DNA of 64,000 nt, taken from assembly GCF_014647795.1 (NCBI RefSeq), contig NZ_BMPW01000007.1, positions 310,001-374,000 on the forward strand, written 5' to 3'. Shown here piece after piece: positions 1 through 8,985 of the stretch. This stretch comes from Actinoplanes campanulatus. Lineage in GTDB: Bacteria; Actinomycetota; Actinomycetes; Mycobacteriales; Micromonosporaceae. Below the pieces are notes generated by a model. That model was not told the origin of the DNA and did not search any database. It saw only the letters and a program-made list of their open reading frames with translations. A program made the translations under genes and the position numbers. Within the stretch, counting starts at the first letter, position 1. Every line of letters begins with the position of its first letter.

Positions 1-121
1 CCAAGCCGATCGCCGCCATGCCGCCCAGCACACCGCGCACGCCCCGCCGGGCGCCACTACCCAGGCCCGTCCCATCCACGCGCATTCTCACGAACTTCAG
101 TGTCCTCCCGCCGGTAAGGCT

Positions 122-149
122 GTCCTGGTGGTGCTAGCACCACCAGGAC
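122..149. promoter_or_regulatory. Perfect 28-bp palindrome upstream of desaturase
   Basis: The arms GTCCTGGTGGTGC and GCACCACCAGGAC flank a central TA, so all 28 bases are self-complementary. It ends 51 bases before the desaturase start and has no T-run on either side. It may be an operator for that gene or a terminator of a gene left of the window; the sequence alone does not decide. Confidence 0.6.
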
Positions 150-200
150 GAGGGTCCTAGCGCTCCTGACGAATCGCGTCCCGAGCGGTTCGATGGACAC

Positions 201-1256
201 ATGACAACTCTGACATCGGCGACCAGTACGGCGCCACGGGCGGCAACGGCCGGCAGCGACTTCGCCGTCCTGGCTCGCCGCATCAACGCGGAAGGCCTGA
301 TGCAGCGCCGGGCCGCCTACTACGTCGCCCGGATCAGCGTCGTCACCCTCATGTTCCTCGGCGGATGGACCGCGTTCTTCCTGATCGGCTCGTCCTGGTG
401 GCAGATCGTGACGGCGGCGTTCCTGGCTATCACCTTCACCCAGGTGGGACTGCTGGCCCACGACCTCGCTCACCGGCAGGTCTTCCGCACGAAGCGACCG
501 GGAGAGATCGCCGGCCGCATCGCCGGCAACGTCGGCATCGGGATGAGCTACGGCTGGTGGATGGAGAAGCACACCCGGCACCACAACAACCCCAATCACG
601 ACGACCTCGACCCCGATGTGGCCCCCGAGGTGCTCATCTGGGCCACCGAATCAGCACTCGGACGACGCGGGCTGAAAGGCTTCGTCACCAGGCACCAGGC
701 CGCGCTCTTCTTCCCACTGCTGACCCTGCTCGCCGTCGATCTGAAGATCTCCAGCATCAAGGCCCTGCGCAACGGAGTCGTGAAACGCCCACGCTTGGAG
801 AGCACACTGCTGCTCCTGCATGGCGTCGGCTACCTCTCCGTACTGCTGATCGTCCTGCCGCCATTGCCCGCCCTCGGTTTCCTCCTGCTTCACCAGGCGT
901 TGTTCGGCCTCTACCTCGGTATGACCTTCGCACCCAACCACAAGGGCATGCCGCACCCGGCCGGTGACGAGGACTTCCTGCGCAAGCAGGTGCTGACCTC
1001 CCGCAACGTGCGGGGTGGCCGATTCACCGACGCGGCCCTGGGCGGCCTGAACTACCAGATCGAGCACCACCTGTTCCCCGGCATGCCAGCGCCCAACCTC
1101 CGCAAGGCCCAGCCCATCGTCGAGGCCTACTGCGCACAGATCGGCGTGCCGTACGAGCAGACCAGCCTCGTCACGTCCTACCGGCAGGCACTGCGATACC
1201 TGCACGAGGTCGGTGCACCGGCCCGTGCCGAGCATGAGGCCCGCGCCGGCCGGTGA
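201..1256 (+). CDS. Membrane fatty acid desaturase (acyl-CoA/acyl-lipid type)
   Basis: This 351-residue protein belongs to the membrane-bound fatty acid desaturase family, which inserts double bonds into acyl chains with a di-iron centre. All three histidine boxes are visible: HDLAHRQ near residue 91, HTRHHNNPNH near 125 and QIEHHLFP near 289. Hydrophobic spans lie at about 50-95 and 170-235, as expected for an integral membrane enzyme. The length is normal. No strong ribosome site precedes the ATG. A close paralog is encoded at 14,646-15,728 on the other strand. The palindrome at 122-149 may control it. The regiospecificity cannot be read from the sequence. Confidence 0.93.
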   Translation: MTTLTSATSTAPRAATAGSDFAVLARRINAEGLMQRRAAYYVARISVVTLMFLGGWTAFFLIGSSWWQIVTAAFLAITFTQVGLLAHDLAHRQVFRTKRPGEIAGRIAGNVGIGMSYGWWMEKHTRHHNNPNHDDLDPDVAPEVLIWATESALGRRGLKGFVTRHQAALFFPLLTLLAVDLKISSIKALRNGVVKRPRLESTLLLLHGVGYLSVLLIVLPPLPALGFLLLHQALFGLYLGMTFAPNHKGMPHPAGDEDFLRKQVLTSRNVRGGRFTDAALGGLNYQIEHHLFPGMPAPNLRKAQPIVEAYCAQIGVPYEQTSLVTSYRQALRYLHEVGAPARAEHEARAGR

Positions 1257-1357
1257 TGGACGGCCGGGCCTCGCCGGACGAGGCATCCGGCAATGGGGCT
1301 ACTCCGGCATTTCGCCAGTGGCATCGGGTATGCAGGTCACGTCGTGAGGAGACGGCC

Positions 1358-1618
1358 ATGGCTGACAACACTGAAATGATCATCAGGTTCCATCCGGTGG
1401 GCGGCGAGGACGTGGCCGTGATGACCAGCGACTTCCCGGGACCGGACGAGGCGGTGGAGGCGATCGCCCGGGCGCTGGACGAGCGTCGTAGCCTGATCCT
1501 CACTCGTGCCAGGTACAACCGGGAGGCGGACGAGAACGCCGTACTGATCAACCTGGCCAACGTCGTATCAGTACGGGTGGCACGCCGGGACAGCGCAACG
1601 AGTGGCCAATACCTGTAG
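1358..1618 (+). CDS. Small hypothetical protein
   Basis: This 86-residue soluble protein was not recognised. The start is the ATG at 1358 because GTGAGGAGA lies 5 bases upstream. A longer reading frame begins inside the end of the desaturase, but nothing supports it. The middle is acidic and helical, and the C-terminus carries a beta-like stretch, DENAVLINLANVVSVRV, that suggests a small beta-barrel or Sm-like fold (inference only). It lies just downstream of the desaturase on the same strand and converges on the sensor kinase at 1,659-3,371. No signal peptide or membrane segment is visible. Confidence 0.7.
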   Translation: MADNTEMIIRFHPVGGEDVAVMTSDFPGPDEAVEAIARALDERRSLILTRARYNREADENAVLINLANVVSVRVARRDSATSGQYL

Positions 1619-1658
1619 TGACGCGAGCCGGCCCCGGACATTGACGACGCGGTAGTCG

Positions 1659-3371
1659 TCACGGTTCTTGGCCGTTGGGGCGCGGCAGGCGGATGGTGAA
1701 GGTCGTCGTGATCTCATCGGGTTCGCTCAGGGTCAGGGTGCCCCCGTGCTGTTCGACGATCGCCCGGGCGAGCGTGAGACCGAGGCCGCAGCCCGGGACG
1801 CCCCCGTGGCGCAGCTCGTCGCCGCGGTAGAACAGCTCGAAGACACGAGCGTGCTGGTCGGCGGGGATCGGCGGACCACTGTTGGACACCGTGACCACGG
1901 CGGCGCGCTGTTCTCCGCGAACGGTGACGCTGATGCGGCTGTCCGGCGGCGCCCAGGTTCGGGCGTTGCGCAGCAGTTCCTCGACGGCGACGCGGATCCG
2001 GTCCGGATCGGCGTTGACGGGCAGGGCTACCGGGGCCCCGAGGTCGATGGCGGCAGCCGTGTCGTTCCGGCCGACAGCGGCCCGGACGACCTCAGCGAGG
2101 TCGATGCGCCGGCAATGCAGCGACATATGTCCGGCTCTGGTGCCGGCAACGTCGAGTAGGGTCGCGACGAGCCGGTTGAGTTCCTCGGCCCGCCGGTGGA
2201 TCACCTCGAGCATCTGCTGTCGTTCGTCGGCCGGCATGTCGGGTTCGGCGCGCAGCATCTCAGCGTTGGCCTGGATGCTGGTCAAGGGAGTGCGCAGTTC
2301 GTGGCCGACCAGGGTGATGTACTCGTCGCGGCTGTGTTCCAGTGCGGTGGAGGAATCGTCGGCCCGGCGTCGTTCGAGGAATTCCCCGAGGTGTACGGCG
2401 ATGCTGCCGTGGATCGCCGTACGCATGTCGTCGGGTGTCTCGTCCTGGTCGCTGTAGCAGATGAGGACGCCGAGAACCGACGAGCCGCTGGGGATGGGAA
2501 CGGCCAGCGCGGCACGCAACGGACCCCAGTCGGTCTGAGCGGCGGTGAGCGGATCGGTGACGAGGTCGGTGACCCACACCGGCGTTCTGCTCTGCCATGC
2601 GCGACCGGCTAGACCCACGCCGTTGAGGAGATCACCGACGCGATCGAGGCCGGTCGAGTGGCTGTCGTCCGCCTGCCAGCGGTTACGCCGCTGGATGACC
2701 TGGCTCACCCGGTCGACGGACCAGAACTCGCTGGCGGCCCAGCCGAGCATGACCCCGACGGTTCTCACGGCGGTCGCGATGATCAGTCCCGCAGGTCCGG
2801 GCTCGCCAAGGATCGCCGACACCCGGGCCACACAATCATTCAGCTGTTTCGCCCTGCTCTGCAGCGTGACGTCGTGAAAGGCCAGGACCGCGGCGAGCCG
2901 CCCCGCTCCGGTCACCGGACCGCCCTGGGCCAGATACATCCGGGCCGGGCTGTCGGCCGCCCGCACGCACACCTCGACGTGGCGCACGGATTCCCCGCGC
3001 AACGCCAGGGAGACAGGATGCCGCTCGCCGCCCATCTGCCGGCCCGAGGTGTCGAAGAGCAACATCCCGGTGGGCACGGCGTCATCTCCGGTCGGCTCCC
3101 CCACTTCTTCGACAAGGGCTCGAGCAGCCGGATTCATCAAGATCACCCGGCCGTTGCGGTCGTAACCGAGCACCGCCACGTCGAGGCTGTCGAGAACCGC
3201 CCGCAACGCCTGGCCCTGGTCGACGGATACCGAACCCGCGGTGACCATGTGCCCTGATGAGCCGAGGTTGCCGGATCCGGTGGCCGCAGGTTCATGGGGG
3301 TCATCGGGGAACACCGAGGCCAGTGCCTCAGGCTCCGCCGCGTCGGTCACGATGTGCCCGCCCCTCTGCAC
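1659..3371 (-). CDS. PAS-GAF sensor histidine kinase
   Basis: This protein of about 570 residues has a PAS domain at 50-170, a GAF domain at 180-335, a HisKA dimerisation domain at about 348-410 and a HATPase domain at 455-565. The phospho-acceptor histidine sits in GHELRTPLTS. The N-box is EELLRNARTW and the G-box is GCGLGLTLARAI. There are no membrane segments, so it probably senses a cytoplasmic ligand or redox state. The far 5' GTG at 3371 has no clear ribosome site, whereas the GTG at 3350 follows AGAGGGG and is an equally good start. No response regulator is adjacent, so it is an orphan kinase. A broken paralog lies at 17,398-19,061. Confidence 0.9.
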   Translation of the reverse strand: MQRGGHIVTDAAEPEALASVFPDDPHEPAATGSGNLGSSGHMVTAGSVSVDQGQALRAVLDSLDVAVLGYDRNGRVILMNPAARALVEEVGEPTGDDAVPTGMLLFDTSGRQMGGERHPVSLALRGESVRHVEVCVRAADSPARMYLAQGGPVTGAGRLAAVLAFHDVTLQSRAKQLNDCVARVSAILGEPGPAGLIIATAVRTVGVMLGWAASEFWSVDRVSQVIQRRNRWQADDSHSTGLDRVGDLLNGVGLAGRAWQSRTPVWVTDLVTDPLTAAQTDWGPLRAALAVPIPSGSSVLGVLICYSDQDETPDDMRTAIHGSIAVHLGEFLERRRADDSSTALEHSRDEYITLVGHELRTPLTSIQANAEMLRAEPDMPADERQQMLEVIHRRAEELNRLVATLLDVAGTRAGHMSLHCRRIDLAEVVRAAVGRNDTAAAIDLGAPVALPVNADPDRIRVAVEELLRNARTWAPPDSRISVTVRGEQRAAVVTVSNSGPPIPADQHARVFELFYRGDELRHGGVPGCGLGLTLARAIVEQHGGTLTLSEPDEITTTFTIRLPRPNGQEP

Positions 3372-3529
3372 GGCAACACGGCGTTTTCACCAGGCGGTCG
3401 TGCTCCGGTCCCGATCCAGCATATGTCGTGAACCGGCCGGAATGGGGCAGAGCACGGAGGAACGGCGACCGGTGCTCCGGGCGGCGTCCGCGCCTCGGAA
3501 TGACGCGTGCTCCGGCATACGGTGACGCC

Positions 3530-3819
3530 ATGAGCGAGGATGTGGGGAACGGCGCCGAAGGACAGGAGCGCAGCCGGACCCTGGATGAGCGAGCACCGTG
3601 TCAGCGCCCCGCGAGACGGCGGCCGACAGCAGAGACGCCGATGCCGACCAGCGGGAGATCGAACTGCAGGGCCGGCTGGGTAGCGTGGAGGCACGGGAGG
3701 CTTGCGCGGATCGGCATGAGTTCCTGCAGGACTCGCGAGACGAGGCGGCCGGCAGCCTCGATCGGCGGGCCGGGTATCGCGACCTCGCCGCGGCGACTGC
3801 TCCACCAACTCCTCGATGA
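3530..3819 (+). pseudogene. Remnant of an Asp/Arg-rich coiled-coil protein
   Basis: An ATG at 3530 opens a frame reading MSEDVGNGAEGQERSRTLDE. A one-base shift near 3597 then leads into a frame with strongly biased, helical sequence (ADSRDADADQREIELQGRL) that continues to 3819. The heptad-like A-D-R-R-E pattern is typical of long coiled-coil N-termini in actinobacterial regulators. The frame then runs head-on into the remnant on the opposite strand, so no downstream domain survives. It is more likely a decayed gene start than a functional small protein. The product was not recognised. Confidence 0.4.
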
Positions 3820-4414
3820 TCATCATCTTCTCCCGCAGCGCGCTTACCGCGGTCCAGACAGCCTCCTCGACGCTGTCGTCGCGGATCGCGATCGACGACT
3901 GCGGCGAGTAGGAACGGCCGACGTGGCAGACGTAGTGGGCAGCCAGACCGGTACGCACCACATACATCACGTTCCCGATCGGCGGTCCGCCGGGCTTCGA
4001 GCAACTCGTTCTCGTACGCACGACGCTCTCGGGCGTCGAAAACGGTGGTTCGTATCAACAGGGGTACGCCGTCGCGCCGGTCTTGACGACAGAGGTGACC
4101 AGGACCGGGAACACGGCGCCGTCGCCGGCACGCATCTCCGCCGCGATTCCCTTGACCTGGTTACGCAGCCGCAGCAGTGGCACACAGTGCGTCTCGTGGT
4201 AGAGACGACTGCCGGGAGTGAGCAGATCGGCGAAGCGCCGCCGGCCGACCAGATCGACGCTGCCGTATCCCAACCAAGTGAGCAGGGTGGCGTTGACCTT
4301 GACGATCGTGCCGTCCGGCAGAGTGGAGACGAAACCACACGGCGCGTTGTCTTAGAGGTCGTCGAGATCGTCATCCAGCAGGGCCGGGAACGAGACCCGC
4401 ACCAGGCGGTTCAC
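3800..4414 (-). pseudogene. Broken PAS-domain protein (phosphatase-type N-terminus)
   Basis: Reading the minus strand from a GTG at 4414 gives VNRLVRVSFPALLDDDLDDL and then an in-frame TAA at 4352-4354. The same frame continues with a well conserved PAS domain (GTIVKVNATLLTWLGYG, then DLVGRRRFADLLT, then RLYHETH). A one-base shift near 4055-4060 moves to the frame holding IRTTVFDARERRAYENELLE, which is the PAS C-terminus and linker. A further shift near 3975 leads to SSIAIRDDSVEEAVWTAVSAL, a segment I cannot assign. PAS domains of this sequence type usually precede SpoIIE-like phosphatase or kinase domains, and no such domain remains here. One nonsense and two frameshift lesions make this a clear pseudogene. 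Confidence 0.75.
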
Positions 4415-4705
4415 AGGCGGGCGCCCACGACGTGACCGGCGAGGCAGTGGCCGCACTAGGCGCCGGCCTGATCAGCGGCCTGACACATCGGTTGCTTCAC
4501 CCACCGAGTCTCCCACGGGAGGCCGCACGTCACCGATGCGATGAGGGCACAATCGGGCCGGTACCCAGCTCCGGCGGGGCCGGCCGATCGAAGGCCGGCT
4601 AAGTGTTTCGTATCGCCGGACGGGGGCATGCCGGGTACTGCACCGTGGCTCAGCGAGATGTCGTCAGCCGACGAGGTCCGTGTTCGGGCGCGGGAGAGGA
4701 GCGTC

Positions 4706-4879
4706 ATGGGACTCGACGACAAGATCGAGAACAAGACGCAGGAAGCCGCCGGCAAGGCGAAGCAGAACGTCGGTGAGGCCACCGACGACAAGGATCTTCA
4801 GGCTGAGGGCAAGGGCGACCAGAGGTCCTCGAACCTCAAGCAAGCCGGCGAGAAGATCAAGGACGCCTTCAAGAAGTGA
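4706..4879 (+). CDS. CsbD family stress protein
   Basis: This 57-residue protein starts MGLDDKIENKTQEAAGKAKQ and carries GEATDDKDLQAEGKGDQ. Both are diagnostic of the CsbD family of small, hydrophilic, Lys/Glu/Gln-rich general-stress proteins. The ATG at 4706 is chosen because GAGAGGAG lies 4 bases upstream; the longer upstream frame has no such support. The protein is a single domain of normal family length. An inverted repeat 18 bases after the stop may terminate transcription. The biochemical role of the family is not established; in other bacteria it is induced by general stress. Confidence 0.9.
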   Translation: MGLDDKIENKTQEAAGKAKQNVGEATDDKDLQAEGKGDQRSSNLKQAGEKIKDAFKK

Positions 4880-4896
4880 TCATCGCACGCTCCAAC

Positions 4897-4927
4897 GAGG
4901 CCGGCATCCGCTGAGGGCGCCGGCCTC
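4897..4927 (+). terminator. Possible terminator after CsbD gene
   Basis: Arms GAGGCCGGC (4897-4905) and GCCGGCCTC (4919-4927) form a perfect 9-bp stem with a 13-base loop, 18 bases past the CsbD stop. There is no T-run, as is common in high-GC actinobacteria. Confidence 0.5.
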
Positions 4928-5120
4928 GGCCGCTGGCTTCGTCGGGTGAGGTGCCGAAGCACCCGCGAGGGCGTCGCTCGCTCCTCGTACCCAATAAAGA
5001 TCTTCGATTTGGTGTCTTCCGGGCCTGGGCAGGTAGCCATTTCGGTTGGGCGACCGTCTGATCGGCGCTCCGGATTGGAGTGACCTCACCTATGGCCGAC
5101 CAGTGATCCGGGGAGCAGAA

Positions 5121-5294
5121 ATGATCATTGCGAAAGCGGCCGTGCTCGCCGCTCTGCGAGAACGCGGCCAGTACGACCGAGCCGATTTCGTCGACCGTGA
5201 GCTACCGGAACGCATCGACCTGGACCGGCACGGAGGATTGCTTGCCATGCTCCGCCTCGACCCAGCGACATTGACGGACGACCCGTCCGAATGA
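5121..5294 (+). CDS. 57-residue conserved small protein, copy 1
   Basis: This small protein was not recognised. It begins MIIAKAAVLAALRERGQ and contains the conserved block RELPERID followed by HGGLLAMLRL. The ATG at 5121 is chosen because GGGAG lies 5 bases upstream and because the paralog at 19,686-19,859 aligns from exactly this methionine (about 34 of 57 residues identical by my count). It is cytosolic, with no signal peptide and no cysteines. It lies 72 bases upstream of the lipid kinase gene on the same strand, while its paralog overlaps a glycosyltransferase gene. Both copies therefore sit in front of genes for lipid or glycan modification. Confidence 0.72.
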   Translation: MIIAKAAVLAALRERGQYDRADFVDRELPERIDLDRHGGLLAMLRLDPATLTDDPSE

Positions 5295-5366
5295 CGCCCA
5301 TCGCTCGCAGCAGGCAGGCACCCTCGAGCCGACCGGAGCCACCCTCAAGGAAAGCGAGCCAGCTCG

Positions 5367-6368
5367 ATGACGGTAACCACCACCCGCACCGACCCGGCGC
5401 CCCGATCTGCAGTCGTCGTCAACCCGGCGAAGATCGACGATCTCGCCGAACTGCGCCGCACCGTCGACGACACGCTGGAAGAGGCCGGCTGGCCGGCGCC
5501 ACGATGGTTCGAGACGACCGAGGACGACCCCGGTCTCGGCCAGACCCGCGCCGCGGTCGCGTCGGGTGCGCAGGTGGTGTTCGTCTGCGGGGGTGACGGG
5601 ACGGTGATGTCCGCGGTGTCCGCGCTGACCAACACGGACGTGTCGATGGCCGTCCTCCCCGCCGGCACCGGCAATCTCCTCGCGGCGAACCTGGGGCTGT
5701 CCACCGATCTGGCAACCGGTCTCGCAGTCGCGGTGGACGGCGGTCTGCGGCGCATAGACGTCGGCACTCTCGACGGCCGGCACTTCGCCGTGATGGCGGG
5801 CATGGGCTTCGACGCCCACATGCTCGACGCCACCTCGGACACCGCCAAGAAGCACATAGGCTGGCCCGCGTACGTGCTCGGCGCGGTGAAACACCTCAAG
5901 GACCGCCCGATGCGGGTCACCCTGCGCATCGACGGCGGCACACCGATGCGCCGGCGCGCCCGCTCGGTGCTCGTCGCCAACGTCGGCCGGTTGCAGGGCG
6001 GCCTGAGACTGCTGAGCGAGGCACACCCGGACGACGGCGTCCTCGACATCGCCGTCCTGACGCCGAACACGTTGCGCACGTGGGTGGCCCTGGCGTGGGG
6101 GCTGATCCGGCGCAGCGAGCGGGTACCCGCTCTCGAGGTCTTTCGCGGCAGCCGGATCGAGGTGATCAGCAACCGGCCCCAGCCTCGTCAACTCGACGGC
6201 GATCTCATCCGCAGCAGTGACCGGCTGGCCGTCGGAGTCCTGCCGCATGCGCTCTGGCTGTGCGTGCCCGAGCCGGCCGGCCACCCCGACCTCAGCGTCG
6301 ATGCGGACGCCGCCACCGATCACGCGAACGGGCCGCCCGAATCGGCGGAGACCAGGTGTTCAGCGTGA
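5367..6368 (+). CDS. Diacylglycerol kinase-family lipid kinase (YegS-like)
   Basis: This 333-residue protein belongs to the DAGK catalytic domain family, which phosphorylates diacylglycerol, sphingoid bases or related lipids. The nucleotide-binding motif CGGDGTVMSA lies near residues 75-84 and PAGTGNLLAANLGL near 98-111, both diagnostic. The N-terminal VVVNPAKID is the first beta strand of the family. Length and domain order are normal. The ATG at 5367 is preceded by AAGGAAAG at a rather long spacing. The 57-residue protein just upstream could be cotranscribed with it. The actual lipid substrate cannot be read from the sequence. Confidence 0.9.
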   Translation: MTVTTTRTDPAPRSAVVVNPAKIDDLAELRRTVDDTLEEAGWPAPRWFETTEDDPGLGQTRAAVASGAQVVFVCGGDGTVMSAVSALTNTDVSMAVLPAGTGNLLAANLGLSTDLATGLAVAVDGGLRRIDVGTLDGRHFAVMAGMGFDAHMLDATSDTAKKHIGWPAYVLGAVKHLKDRPMRVTLRIDGGTPMRRRARSVLVANVGRLQGGLRLLSEAHPDDGVLDIAVLTPNTLRTWVALAWGLIRRSERVPALEVFRGSRIEVISNRPQPRQLDGDLIRSSDRLAVGVLPHALWLCVPEPAGHPDLSVDADAATDHANGPPESAETRCSA

Positions 6369-6876
6369 GTCCTCGTCAACCTGCCGAAAACACCGACGCG
6401 CAGGCCCCCGAAGTCTCCGGGCCGCTGGGAAGCGACGTTCCGACCTCCGCGACACCCTTGCCGCGCCGGAAGCAACCGGAACCCGGTACGCCGCCCGCGA
6501 TCGGCCGGCCGGACGATCAACCGCACGACACGGGTCCACCCTCGAAGACGGGACGGCGGCGTCCGTTGCTGTTGCAGAACCACCACTTCCGGGAGAGGGG
6601 AGCCGCCTCCCCTCCGGTCGCCTGACGATCCCGCAGCCGTCAACGGAAGGGAATCAATGGAGAGATGGCCGGCGGTGACGAACCAGGAGCCACTCAGCCA
6701 CAGCGCGTACGCTTGAAGGCGACCGGCGGCCTCACTGTCGGGCGCTGACCCCGGTCGGCGTGCGTGGCCAGGCACTCCGCCGGAGGCCGCGCCTCTTCAC
6801 CGACCTCGGTGGACCTCGTCTCGCCCGCTTCATCAGGGCCGGACCCGCGCCTGCGTTGGTCCCGGACGACGGGAAC
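6369..6876. other. Non-coding interval with no supported gene
   Basis: The open frames here overlap on both strands without ribosome sites or recognisable domains. Only the last 100 or so bases are notable, because they recur upstream of the second DUF5994 gene (see 6777-6879). Confidence 0.5.
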
Positions 6877-6879
6877 GCC
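6777..6879 (+). repeat. Duplicated leader, copy 1
   Basis: This stretch ends at the DUF5994 ATG and matches 10,920-11,025 before the second DUF5994 gene. Shared blocks include CTCGGTGGACCTCGTC, GCGCCTGCGT and CCTGGACGA/CCCGGACGA. The promoter region therefore appears to have been copied together with the coding module. Confidence 0.65.
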
Positions 6880-7317
6880 ATGAGAACACCCGCTCAACGG
6901 GCTGGATCACCCGCCCTTGCCGAACCACCTGAGACACAGCTCGTCCCGTACTCCCCGGATTTGTCGGTCGACGGAACCTGGTGGCCCAGCTCCCCCGACC
7001 TCGCCACCGAGCTGTGGCATCTGGTGCGAGCCCTCGACCAGGTTCGTGGCCCGGTGACACGGCTGCTGCTGGCAGTCGGTACCTGGACGACCGAGCCACA
7101 CCGGATCGTCATGGGCGGCCGTATGGTCACCATCGGCTACCGGACCCGTCGGCCCACGACGTTGATCACCGTGATCTGCGGCGACGGAGGCTCCTTCAGC
7201 GTGTGCCTGGCCCCGCAGGGCCCGGCACCGGGTCCTGGAGAGACGGCGTGGGACAAGGCCACCTGGGAAGCCGGACGCGGTGGTTGCGGCGCGCTACGAG
7301 AAGAGGAGGCCCGATGA
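6880..7317 (+). CDS. DUF5994 family protein, copy 1
   Basis: This 145-residue protein matches the DUF5994 pattern. The signature SVDGTWWPSSPDLATEL is near residues 30-46, VRGPVTRLLLAVGTW follows, and the C-terminal strand is TLITVICGDGGSFSVCLAPQGP. The ATG at 6880 is chosen because the duplicated leader ends there and the second copy has an ATG at the same alignment position. Its stop overlaps the start of the Acg-type nitroreductase as ATGA, so the two are translationally coupled. The function of DUF5994 is unknown. The repeated pairing with a nitroreductase suggests a shared pathway (inference). There is no signal peptide or membrane segment. Confidence 0.8.
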   Translation: MRTPAQRAGSPALAEPPETQLVPYSPDLSVDGTWWPSSPDLATELWHLVRALDQVRGPVTRLLLAVGTWTTEPHRIVMGGRMVTIGYRTRRPTTLITVICGDGGSFSVCLAPQGPAPGPGETAWDKATWEAGRGGCGALREEEAR

Positions 7318-8225
7318 CACCCGTACGTCCGGTCGGACGGCGAATCACCGACGAAGCCCTCAATCGAGCCGTCGTCGCTGCCCGGCAGGCCCCCTCGGCT
7401 CACGACGCCCGGCCGTGGCGATGGCAGGTCACCAACGATGTTCTGGACCTGTTCCTGCACACCGAGCCCTCAACCGAACTCCCCGTGCCTGACAGGCGAC
7501 TCGCCACGATCGGCTGCGGTGCCGCGCTGCACCACGCCCGCCTGACCCTGGCCGCAGACGGCTGGCGGGTGACCGCGACCCGCCTGCCCGACCCCAACGA
7601 ACCGACCCATCTCGCGCGACTGCACATCGACGGCCCCGGACCGGTGAGCCCCTCCACCGCCGACCTGGCGCGCGTCATCGAACTGCGCCACACCGACCGC
7701 CGCCCCGTCACCGGTCTCCCGATCACAGCCGACCGCCTGAGCACCATCCGCGCCGCGTTCGAATCTCAGTATGCCCACCTCACCGTGTTGCGACCGGACC
7801 AGATCCTCGATCTCGCCGTGGCGACGGCCCACACCGGCGGCCTTGAACCGGCCGGCAGACAATGGCAGTCGGAGCTGGCACTGTGGGCCGGTGGCGACCG
7901 CATCGTCGGCGCACGCCACCGTCTCGATCTTCCCCGCGCCCGCGACGGGCACGACCGGGCCGCGACGTTCGCGGTCCTGCACGGTCCGGGTGATCAGAGT
8001 CTGGACTGGCTCCATGCCGGCGAAGCCCTCTCCGTCGGTTCGCTGGTCGCCGCCGGACTCGGAGTGTCCACCCTGTCCTTCAGCGCACCGATCGAGCACG
8101 ACCGCGCCCGCGACATCCTGCTGGACGCGGTCCCCGATCTCGGCCATCCATACCTGATGGCGCGTCTGGGCCACCACGCCACCGAGGCGGTCCGGCAAAC
8201 GGATCAGGCCGCGGCCATCAGCTGA
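7314..8225 (+). CDS. Acg-type FMN-binding nitroreductase, copy 1
   Basis: This 303-residue protein resembles mycobacterial Acg (Rv2032), a DosR-regulon flavoprotein of the nitroreductase superfamily with two pseudo-repeated halves. Visible motifs are APSAHDARPWRW near residue 25, GCGAALHHARLTL near 65, RHTDRRPVTG near 125 and the C-terminal GEALSVGSLVAAGLGVST. It lacks the segment of about 20 residues containing GRDF that the third copy (16,308-17,309) retains, so its flavin or substrate site may differ. It overlaps the DUF5994 gene by ATGA. An 8-bp hairpin, AGCTGAAC/GTTCAGCT, straddles its stop codon. Acg itself is thought to sequester rather than turn over FMN, so catalysis should not be assumed. 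Confidence 0.85.
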   Translation: MTPVRPVGRRITDEALNRAVVAARQAPSAHDARPWRWQVTNDVLDLFLHTEPSTELPVPDRRLATIGCGAALHHARLTLAADGWRVTATRLPDPNEPTHLARLHIDGPGPVSPSTADLARVIELRHTDRRPVTGLPITADRLSTIRAAFESQYAHLTVLRPDQILDLAVATAHTGGLEPAGRQWQSELALWAGGDRIVGARHRLDLPRARDGHDRAATFAVLHGPGDQSLDWLHAGEALSVGSLVAAGLGVSTLSFSAPIEHDRARDILLDAVPDLGHPYLMARLGHHATEAVRQTDQAAAIS

Positions 8226-8985
8226 ACGTCGTTCAGCTCGCCGGTCTTCGCATGCAGCCGCTGAACCGGCACACGGCGCCGCAGTAGCGGGAACTCGTCC
8301 AGTTCCTCACGGGTACGGATTTCGTCGTGCCCGTTACCTCGTCCCGCCGGACGCCAGCAGAGAGTCGGCGGACACCGTCTCCGCCGCCGCGATGGACACC
8401 GCCCAGGTACGCCACACCCCCGAGCTGCTCGAGCAGAGAGTGCACCTCAACCGACCGCCGAGGGACACGACACCGCTGACGGGTATGAAGGCGACAGATC
8501 GCAACGGCTCGTGAACCCTGTCCATGTGTGGTATTCGCCCAGATATCGAGGTTCGCTCACGGCGCCATATCCTCCGTCCGGTCGATGAACAGTCGCCGCG
8601 CGACACCGGATCCCCAGCCAACCGCCCGGCGAGTTGTTCGAACTTGACCGATCATGTTGCAACCCGCGCAGTCCGCGACTTTTCGGCGGCTTCACACGCA
8701 GCCGTCTCCTCGCCGCGCACTGGTTCCCGTTCTTGAGCAGCATATGCGAGACGATTTCGAGCTCCTGCCTCCTCACTGGCGCCCATGACGAACATCTGAT
8801 GCCTGCCGCTTCCACCAGGCGACGCCGACGATGTCGCCGCATCCGCTATGGATCATGACCAGCAAGGCCAACGTAGTGAGTGCCTCAGCGGCCCAGGTTG
8901 TCGTGGGCCCGGCTGCGACGAGCGGTGCTGGCGGTACAGCAGGAATCTACTGAGTCCTTGTCCGATCGCCGTCTGCGCCGCCGCC
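8226..8985. other. Gene-poor interval
   Basis: Short frames occur on both strands, but none shows a recognisable domain, a ribosome site or a consistent codon pattern. A plus-strand frame around 8345-8513 (ESADTVSAAAMDTAQVRHT) looks protein-like but has no start signal and I cannot assign it. Confidence 0.45.

Noticed and set aside
8220-8238. Terminator after the first nitroreductase
   Set aside because: The 8-bp stem overlaps the stop codon itself and is short; too weak to call.
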